A stretch of 64,000 nucleotides of DNA from Pseudopithomyces maydicus (Eukaryota; Ascomycota; Dothideomycetes; Pleosporales; Didymosphaeriaceae), in the NCBI GenBank assembly GCA_026873275.1, contig JANTUC010000013.1, positions 682,001 to 746,000 on the forward strand, given 5' to 3'. Shown in pieces: positions 56,659 through 64,000 of the stretch; the stretch's first letter is position 1, and the number at the start of each line of letters is the position of its first letter. The position numbers were made by a program, and so were the translations under genes. The notes beneath the pieces were generated by a model that was not told where the DNA came from, searched no databases, and was given only the letters and a program-made list of their open reading frames with translations.

Positions 56659-57976
56659 CCGGGTGCATTTCATATCGATATCAGCGTTTAAATGGCCATT
56701 CACATCATGTCTTGCGAGACCGGCACGGTCGGCCAGCGCTATTGCCATGCGCTTCGGGGGGAACATGATGCGTGGGTTGGTAGGATTGGCGTTTGACCTG
56801 TGCTCCCGCACCAACTTGCATGGCATAGATGCATGAGCAAGGCGTTGGGGCATCACGGGTCGGCAGAACAGGGAACGATTGACTTTGTACAACATGGTTG
56901 CGGGACTTTTCTTTGAACTATACCAGGTATCTAGCAGCGTTGCAGCATTTGACGGATAGCAATTGATCCAATCTTTCTTCCATCATCACTCCTCCATTCA
57001 TTGTCCAGTGTGGTTTATGCATCGTCAGCTTCCGAACAATGGTTCGCCTCACTTTCGACGTCTCGTCGATAAAGGCGGTGAGCGCCGTCAGCCGAAGGGA
57101 GCTAGCGCATGCGCATGTACATCGAATCACTCGAACACACGCTCGTTTGTGCTCCCACCAAATGGTCAAGTCCAGGCGCCGGTCCAATCGACGCCATCTC
57201 GTCCAGATGGCAGCAATCTTGGTATGGTTAGGCGGACGATTCCTATGGGCGTATCTCCGAATGCGACACTTCACCACCGCAATCCCGGCAAATAGACTTC
57301 AGTCGTGGATATTCTATTCGCGCACCTGGTCACGAGCTTGTCACTTGGCTTCGTCTAGCCTTGCAGCCCGTTCACTGTTGCACATCGGGGAGCGCAGTGA
57401 CCCTGCATGGGTCCGACGCGGGACCCCTATAAATGGACCTCACCCTTCGCCCAGTGTCTCACCTGATTGATGCCTTGGGGTTCGTTCAGGCAGGTGAAAG
57501 TGTTTGTGGAAGAGGCATCATTAATCTATCTGCATTCGCATTATCTTTGCCGGAGTGAGCGAGTGGCGCGTGTAGCCTTTGGTTTAGGGTGGAGAGGCTG
57601 AGCAACCCATCGTGGCCATTGGTGAGCATTCACCGGTTGCTGCAACCTCCACACTTCAGCCTCGTGGTCGCAATCTCGTTGCGTCAGGCAGCCAGATACT
57701 GGAGAAATATCTCTTTCCTGAGCCGCCCGCCACCCTACAGCCGGCCTCTGGGACATCTTAGGATTACTAGACTAAGCAACGCGCATTTACCTGGATTGGT
57801 TCATCTTCCTTGCCTGGTAACACCCCCGCTTTAGGCAGTATCCCTCAGCAAATTTTCTCTCACCGGCCGCGTTCTATAAAGCATAGGCCCTCACCAACCT
57901 TACCTGTCGACGTCAGTGCCTTCACCCAAGCAACAAATCCAACATCCATCCATCCAAAACCCCTATATCAGTGCAC
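56659..57976. other. 1.3-kb intergenic region, no gene seen
   Basis: 3' flank of TEP1 and promoter of the AAA ATPase. Overlapping frames of up to ~140 codons lack motifs. A TATAAA lies near 57429 and CATCCATCCATCC at about 57940. Confidence 0.45.
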
Positions 57977-60900
57977 ATGAGCAAATCAGACACATCCCGC
58001 ACTTCCATAGTTAGAGGCTCCACCGCGGATAAGGTCTCATCAACTAGTTCATCGTCTCCCGTCTTAATACCCACACCTGTTTCCACAGAAGAGCCCGAGC
58101 CCGACGACTCCGCACTCATGGAGGCAGAGTCGACCAAGGCAGCCGGTGAGGCCGCCAACTCCGTGGTTCAAGATACACAAACAGCGACCCCACCATCCGA
58201 GGAGGCCGGCGATAAGAATGCCAAGGTCAGCCTTACCAGCACACGTTCCAAGTCCGGATCAGGCAAGAAATCCAAAAGCAAGGGCGTTGACAAGAAAAGC
58301 AAGGTTGCGGAAAAAAGGAAGAAGAAGAAAAGGCAGCAAGAAGAGGACAGCGATTCAGAGTCGGAGCTGAGCGATGGGAGTGACAGCGACGACGAGAGCA
58401 GCGAGGATGAGCTGTCCAAAAAGAAAAAGAAAGCTAAGGCGTTGGCTAAAAAGGCGGCCGAGAAGAAGAAGATCAAGTTAAGGGCTAAGGAGAAGTCGAA
58501 GAAGAAGAAGAGCAAAAAGGTGGAATCCAGCGATGACTCGGAGACTGAAGTCAGTAGTAGCGACAGCAGTAGCGAATCGGAATCCGAGGATGAGAAGGTT
58601 AAACGTACCAAGAAAACCAAAGCCAAAGCGAAGAAAAAGAGTAAGCTTGACCTTTTCATATATAGCTTTCTAAGTTCATTTACCTTTTGAAATATCACTA
58701 ACATGCAAATTTAGGCAAGAAATATGACAGCCCTAGCTCAGAAAGCTCCTCCTCCTCTTCGTCCTCCTCATCCTCGTCATCATCTGAAAGCGATTCCGAG
58801 GCGGAGAAAAGGAAACGCAAGAAGGCCAAAGCGAAGGCGAAATTAGCCAAGCATAAAAGCAAAAAATCAAAGGCCGTTGAAAGCTCATCTTCTTCATCAT
58901 CAGACACAGAGGCGGACAGTACTGCGGCCACGGAAGCGGCCAGCACAATATCAACCGACGATGCCGTCACAACAGCTGCCAAAACGATCATGGCAGCTCA
59001 GCTGCAAGTGCAAGCTGCCCAAGGGAAGCAGCTCGACCCTGCAACGGTTGCGGCTCTTACGAAACAGATCACCGACGCAAAAACCACGCTCACGACGACT
59101 ACCCAGAGTCCGTTGAAAAAGAACTCCCTCGAGTTTAAGCGCGTAGATCAAGTGTGGGACTCCAAGATTCGGGACTATAAATTCACCGAGAGCGTGGAGG
59201 ACGTGAAGGATGAGTTTGATTGCGTTTTCACTGTGCGCCGGAGGTTTGGATGGGATAATAAGTACCTCGAAACCATGATAGACATCAAGTCCAAGGTGTT
59301 GCGAGGGGTCTTGCAGATGGTTTTCAAGGATTGTAAGAGCGTCAGTCTGGTAGAAGATAAGCCGAGCATTCACCCACACTTTCTTTTCCATCACTACGAC
59401 GAGATTAAGGCGTACGTTAAGAAGACGCTCAAGTCGCAGCTGAAGAAGACGAAGAAGCGGAAGGAGAAGAAGGCGATTGAGCAGCAGATTAGACAGGGTC
59501 AGCTCATGCTGAAGTATATTGATGAGGATTATGAAGAGACTAGAAAACAGTTGAAACCGATGCTCAAAGCGGGTAAGTGAATTCGCAGTTCTTTGTAGCT
59601 CTCGCTGATTTTTTTCTAGGCACAATCATCTACGATCTCGTCTGGGCACTTTTCAAGCCCAATACCGTCGCCTACACCACCACCTACGGTAACAAAGACG
59701 ACCCCCGGTGTTTCAAAGTTGACTACTGTTATGAGCAGGAGAACTGGATGACAGGGGAGAAGAACTGGATGATCGAAGGTCGCTACCTTGAGTACGACGG
59801 CAAGGTTTTCGGTTTTGGCGAGCATTACGTCTCAATCCGTCAATTCCGTGGCTCTAAGAAGATTGCCAATCTAAGTGCGTACCCTATGAAATTCCATAAG
59901 GACCCTGAGAAGCTGCAAGAGCAGTTGATCGAGCGGGGCAAGAAGTTCGTCGGTATGCAAGGGATGAACTATGTGAGACAGGATGGGCTGGGGTATCTGA
60001 AGCACAAGAATACGGTGTTGAAGCACAATATCAACGGTAGGGTAATGGTAGACCCGGCAATCTTTAGAAGGCTGCATCCCAACTATCCGCTGAGCTACAT
60101 CAAGCAGGTAAGTCCATATTCTATCCTCAGCTGATCATTTGTATTCCAGGTCAATTCTAACGACTGATGTTTTGTGTAGGACGAGCTCGGTCAGGACGAC
60201 GAAGACGAGGAAGACGACTCTGACTGCGGTTGCGATTCGGACTCAAACGAGGATTCGGAACAGGAAGAGCGACCTAAGATGCGAACTGTCATGTGGCGCG
60301 ACAAATCTGGCAGACGGCGCCTCATCCGTGTCCCGAAGGAGGACGACAGCGAGGATATCACAGCGCAGAAGCTCGATGCCGTTACCAGCGAGGAGGACGA
60401 GATTAAGCACGTCTTCTCCGAAGAAGAACTCCTCATTGCCTCGCCCGTCGTGCTGGGCTTCTCGTTTTCCGAGAAACTCTGGCTCGAGTTTTCGCTGGCT
60501 GGGATCTCCGAGATCAAGTGGCAGACGGAGGCATTCGAGAGCCTGGTCCTTCCGGCTCAGATCAAGCAGAATCTGAAGGGTCTGGTTAGCAGCCACCGCT
60601 TCAACGCTGCAAAGACGATCGACGATGTCATCGTAGGGAAGGGTAAAGGTCTGAACGTTGTTCTCCACGGCCCGCCTGGTGTCGGGAAGACTCTCACTGG
60701 GGAGTCTATCGCCGAGTTCCTGCGCTGCCCGCTGTACATGGTGTCTTCCGGTGAGCTCGGCACCAGCGCAAAGCAGCTTGAGCACGATCTCAACCGCATT
60801 ATGGAGATCACCCATGCCTGGGGCGCCATTCTGCTCTTGGACGAAGCGGATGTCTTCCTAGAGGCCCGACAGCCTCACGATATCCATCGCAATGCGCTCG

Positions 60901-61589
60901 TCAGCGTGTTCTTGCGTCTGACCGAATACTACCAGGGTATTCTGTTCTTGACCACGAATCGCGTGGCAACATTCGACGAGGCGTTCCAGAGCCGAATCCA
61001 CATGGGTATTCGGTACGAGCAGCTGACGGTGCAGGCGAGGAAGAAGATCTGGATGCACTATGTCGGGAAGGTCCTGGCGATGGACGACGGCGAGGGCAAA
61101 ACGCGGGCATTTGCGGACAGCGATTTTGACGAGCTTAGCAGGAAGGTCATGAACGGGCGACAGGTACGTACTGTTTGTTTCTTTCGAAGACAGCCGATCC
61201 GCTGCGACAGGCTATCTACCCGAGTACACTGTGCAGACAATGCCCGGGTGGTGTTCTTCGCAGCGAGCGGCAGGCGCAGGCACAACAAACCGGGCAGGTG
61301 CCCAGTTTGGCCACAGATGCCAACTGTACTGTCGACCAAAACAGCTGTGCGCTCGACTCGTCCGCCGATGAGGCGCCATATGTCTTTCTCTATCATTGTT
61401 CTAAAGACATCTAACTGACACGCTGCACAGATCAAGAACGCCGTCAAGACCAGCCAGTCGATCGCGATTGCCGAGAAGGGCGTCTTCGGCATGGACTACG
61501 TCAAGCGCGTCATGGAGTCTCACGAGACCTTCGAGGAGGATATGAAGGGCGGCCGCGGATACCGCGACGCGATGAGACACTACACTTGA
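57977..61589 (+). CDS. Large AAA ATPase with Lys/Ser-rich N-terminus
   Basis: Five exons (57977-58640, 58715-59572, 59620-60107, 60180-61163, 61431-61589) give 1050 aa. The first ~340 residues are low-complexity, alternating acidic Ser/Asp/Glu blocks and Lys-rich blocks, disordered and probably nuclear. A fungal DUF7025-like domain follows (SLEFKRVDQVWDSKIRDYKF, HPHFLFHHYDEIKAYV, TIIYDLVWALFKPNTVAYTT, YSI/RQFRG). The AAA domain has Walker A GPPGVGKT at ~834 and Walker B ILLLDEADVFLE at ~888. The sensor-like ILFLTTNRVATFDEAFQSRI and a lid (NGRQ joined to IKNAVKTSQSIA) complete it. Four introns are 47-267 bp; the last (61164-61430) is four to six times longer than the others. ATP-driven remodelling of unknown substrates is inferred. 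Confidence 0.8.
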
Positions 61590-62640
61590 GGTGGCCGGAT
61601 CACCTTCTCTCAGCTCGGCGTGCCCAAGAGCTGAGCATGGCGCGTGTACAGCCAGCTGCGACGGCGGCCGCACAGCAGCGGCGATACCTACGGTCTGGGG
61701 CTTCCATTTCGACACAACAGATTGCATTGGTATAAGGGAGCGGGTTTTGGTAACGACATATAAATTGGATTAAGGACGGATATATACGTTAGCTTCAGTG
61801 GGCGTTGAGAGCATCCCAGATTTAACGGCCGTGTACATTATGGAGGATTCAAAGTACTTCATGTAGTCTCTATGAAATCAGTGTAGTCCCACCTATCAAC
61901 GAAACTGCTACGTCTTGGTGTCGTGTAGGACCTTGTGAGGGTATAGCCGATGGAACGCTCCATCTCCTGTGTGCACACTGTAGACGCCGGCCTGGAGCGC
62001 AGCTGTGAGTCCGCAAGGACCGTGACGACACAAGAGCTCGTAGCAACTGCGTGCTTTTGGTGTGCTTGAATCACATCGAACCTTCTGCAAAGCAATGGTC
62101 TTCTATCGCCTGTCTGGTGCCGGTGTGTAAGAATGCCTTATCTCTAGGATACGCTTCGCAAGCAGCAGCAGCAGCAGCGTCACCACATCATTTACATGCT
62201 TTAATTGAGTGGATACCTGGTGTTGAGTTCCACAGTACGAGAGCCACTGTACTTGAAAGCATGACACAGAGCGCTCGCCATGACTAGAGTTCAAGAGCCT
62301 CTTCCATAGGACCAATGGGTTGTTTACTCGCGACTCGTACCCGCTTAATTTCGACCTATCCGCTGCCATATCATCTACTACCACATGTTGGAGTCCCCAG
62401 CCATGGGGCACCTCCCAAGTTGCCCGCCCAAGCTGCCCACCCCAGCTGCCCGCTCACCTGCAACGCCTAACGCATTCACACAGAATTTCCCTCTCACCAG
62501 GCTGTTTTCTAGACCTCTGATTGGCCGATAAGCCTCCAAAACCTCCGTTTGCACCTGAAGGCAGCCATGCGCGCTCCTAGACCGCCTACTTTCTGCCCGT
62601 CACGTGACGCTAGCGCGCCAAGTCCTTGGGACCCTCCCCA
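61590..62640. other. 1-kb intergenic region
   Basis: 3' flank of the AAA gene, then GC-rich sequence with TTGCCCGCCCAAGCTGCCC-type repeats (62400-62455). A short AGC tract is annotated separately. No gene is supported. Confidence 0.45.
62161..62178 (+). repeat. (AGC)6 trinucleotide tract
   Basis: Six uninterrupted AGC units in non-coding sequence. Confidence 0.85.
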
Positions 62641-62645
62641 ATATC

Positions 62646-62653
62646 TATATAAA
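62646..62653 (+). promoter_or_regulatory. TATA box (TATATAAA)
   Basis: TATATAAA is followed by a C/T-rich leader and, about 190 bp on, an ATG with a well-formed intron. It is a plausible core promoter of the unit at 62846. Confidence 0.5.
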
Positions 62654-62845
62654 CCCCACCGCCCACCCACTCCGTCGCTTTTTCTCTCCACTACACTCAT
62701 GGGTTCTTTGGGCTTCGTCTGAACACTACTCCAGATGATCTTCACATCAACTTCAAATGAACTTTAGTTCATTATGACTTGGATATCTTCTTCCATATTC
62801 CAATGTCAACAACAGCCCCACCCATAGCTTGAGCACAGACCACAT

Positions 62846-63048
62846 ATGGCTCAAGCTCAAGTCATTCGAAGCTCTACCATTGGTTAGTCATATACCTTAC
62901 TCACTTTGATCCTTCACTAACATGTACAGGACCTCGACGTTGTCACATCATACCATCATGGCATTATCATGTCGACCTTGAGTCACATCATCACTTGACA
63001 TCAATCACCTTCACTGGTAACATCATCACTGGACATCAACTCAAATGA
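62846..63048 (+). CDS. Tentative small spliced gene (51 aa, His-rich) or spliced non-coding RNA
   Basis: ATG 62846 opens MAQAQVIRSSTIG. A 47-bp intron (62883-62929, gttagt...cactaac...tacag) has donor, branch point and acceptor like the confirmed introns in this window. The joined frame continues through a CAT/CAC-rich stretch to TGA at 63046-63048. The product has no recognised domain and the downstream sequence is simple CATCACTGG-type repeats, so it may equally be a spliced non-coding transcript. The TATA box 190 bp upstream supports transcription; coding status is uncertain. Confidence 0.3.
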
Positions 63049-63184
63049 TACACCTCACCTTCACTGGTTATCATCACTGGTCAACATCACACCAGAACAA
63101 CCAGTTCACATCATGTCAACACCTCATCACATGACAACACTTCATCAATGTGTCGAGGTCACATTGGTAAGAGCTTCGAGTATC

Positions 63185-63245
63185 CTGGACGACCGACCGA
63201 ACGAACCGACCGACCGACCGACCGCAAGCGATACAATGGTAATAG
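63185..63245 (+). repeat. (CGAC)n module, first copy
   Basis: CGACCGACCGAACGAACCGA and further ACCG units end in CGCAAGCGATACAATGGTAA followed by TAGGCGGAGGAAG, which is the entry to the 71-bp array. The same module recurs at about 63688-63740. Confidence 0.7.
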
Positions 63246-63247
63246 GC

Positions 63248-63915
63248 GGAGGAAGCTGCACTCTGTCCGGCGCTCTATGAGTCTGGTCAACGACAGAACA
63301 GCCTTTGGTGGTGATGGTGGAGGAAGCTGCACTCTGTCCGGCGCTCTATGAGTCTGGTCAACGACAGAACAGCCTTTGGTGGTGATGGTGGAGGAAGCTG
63401 CACTCTGTCCGGCGCTCTATGAGTCTGGTCAACGACAGAACAGCCTTTGGTGGTGATGGTGGAGGAAGCTGCACTCTGTCCGGCGCTCTATGAGTCTGGT
63501 CAACGACAGAACAGCCTTTGGTAGTGATGGTGGAGGAAAGCTGCACTCTGTCCGGCGCTCTATGAGTCTGGTCAAAGACAGAACAGCCTTGGGGTGATGG
63601 TGGAGGAAAGCTGCACTCTGTTCGGCGCTCTATGAGTCTGGTCAAAGACAGAACAGCCTTTGGTGGTGATAGTGGAGGAAATTTTTCGACCGACCGAACC
63701 GACCGACCGACCGCAAGCGATACGATGGTAATAGGTGGAGGAAGCTGCACTCTGTCTGGCGCTCTACGGAGTCTGGTCAACGACAGAACAGCTCTTAAGG
63801 TTGGTGATGGAGGAAGCTTCTTGAGTTGGTAGTGGTGAAGGGCTGCACTCTGTCCGGCGCTCTACGGAGTCTGGTCAACGACAGAACAGCTCCTTCGTTG
63901 GTGATGAGGTTGGTG
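63248..63915 (+). repeat. 71-bp minisatellite, about nine copies with one internal module
   Basis: Unit: GGAGGAAGCTGCACTCTGTC continuing through CGGCGCTCTATGAGTCTGGT and CAACGACAGAACAGCCTTTG to a GGTGGTGATGGT end (71 bp). Copies start at 63248, 63319, 63390, 63461, about 63532, 63602 and 63674 (partial), then after a second CGAC module at about 63737 and about 63833. The first four are nearly identical; later copies carry small indels. 71 is not a multiple of three, so frames shift between copies and the open frames on both strands are by-products. The array may continue past the window end. Confidence 0.85.
63688..63740 (+). repeat. (CGAC)n module, second copy
   Basis: CGACCGACCGAACCGACCGA and further units lead into CGCAAGCGATACGATGGTAA and TAGGTGGAGGAAG, nearly identical to the copy at 63185-63245, and again followed by a 71-bp unit. 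Confidence 0.7.
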
Positions 63916-64000
63916 GTCAGTCAACAGAGGACTTGACAGTGGAAGATCACCAAAGAACTTAGTGTTGAAGGACCAGGATGTCTATCCAAAGGGAAGGCTT

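Noticed and set aside
63358..63780. 140-codon minus-strand frame with repeated RAPDRVQL/IERRTECSF
   Set aside because: It is a by-product of the 71-bp array; the peptide changes frame at each unit.
1..64000. Transposons, LTRs, CRISPR arrays or phage genes
   Set aside because: No transposase, reverse transcriptase, integrase, terminal repeat pair or spacer-repeat pattern could be supported.

Overview
The window is nuclear DNA of a filamentous ascomycete (Pezizomycotina; a Dothideomycete is my best guess). It holds many single genes on both strands. Nearly all introns are 44-75 bp, with GTRNGT-like donors, CTAAC/CTGAC branch points and YAG acceptors. The gene set is typically fungal: a class VI-type chitin synthase, UPF2/NMD2, a TEP1/PTEN-like phosphatase, a UstYa/DUF3328 protein, a PL4 rhamnogalacturonan lyase, Zn2Cys6-ankyrin proteins and the end of the P5A ATPase SPF1. 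No operons, phage genes, CRISPR arrays, rRNA, convincing tRNAs or transposase genes were seen. Gene models were spliced by eye from open frames, splice signals and family conservation.

Layout. 1-0.27 kb: end of SPF1. 0.27-6.5 kb: a gene-free purine-rich stretch with a degenerate ~97-bp tandem array (about 770-2260). 6.5-8.4 kb: a homologue of fungal luciferase and a START/SRPBCC protein. 10.7-20.2 kb: an LPxELR-type protein, a DenD-like SDR, a membrane-anchored conserved protein, a GPI-anchored protein, a macro-domain hydrolase, a small coiled-coil protein and a RING-YEATS fusion. 21-30 kb: an FAD monooxygenase, an alpha/beta hydrolase, a lineage-specific repeat protein, a UstYa-like protein and L-2-hydroxyglutarate dehydrogenase. 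31-41 kb: chitin synthase and UPF2, divergent across a 3.35-kb gene-free region. 41.6-53.1 kb: a small membrane protein, two convergent Zn2Cys6-ankyrin paralogues flanking an NmrA-like and a PhzF-like gene (divergent pair), and the PL4 lyase. 54.8-61.6 kb: TEP1 and a large AAA ATPase. 62.6-64 kb: a TATA-driven small spliced transcription unit (tentative) running into a 71-bp minisatellite.

Most notable observations. (i) Four CGCAC-N(1-4)-GTGCG palindromes lie in 200 bp upstream of one Zn2Cys6-ankyrin gene, and related motifs lie upstream of its paralogue; this looks like an undescribed regulator/operator system. (ii) Two tandem arrays of unknown role. (iii) A fungal-luciferase relative. (iv) A RING-YEATS architecture. 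(v) Five single-base homopolymer frameshifts in four otherwise intact genes between 17.5 and 29.8 kb, which most likely reflect sequence errors.
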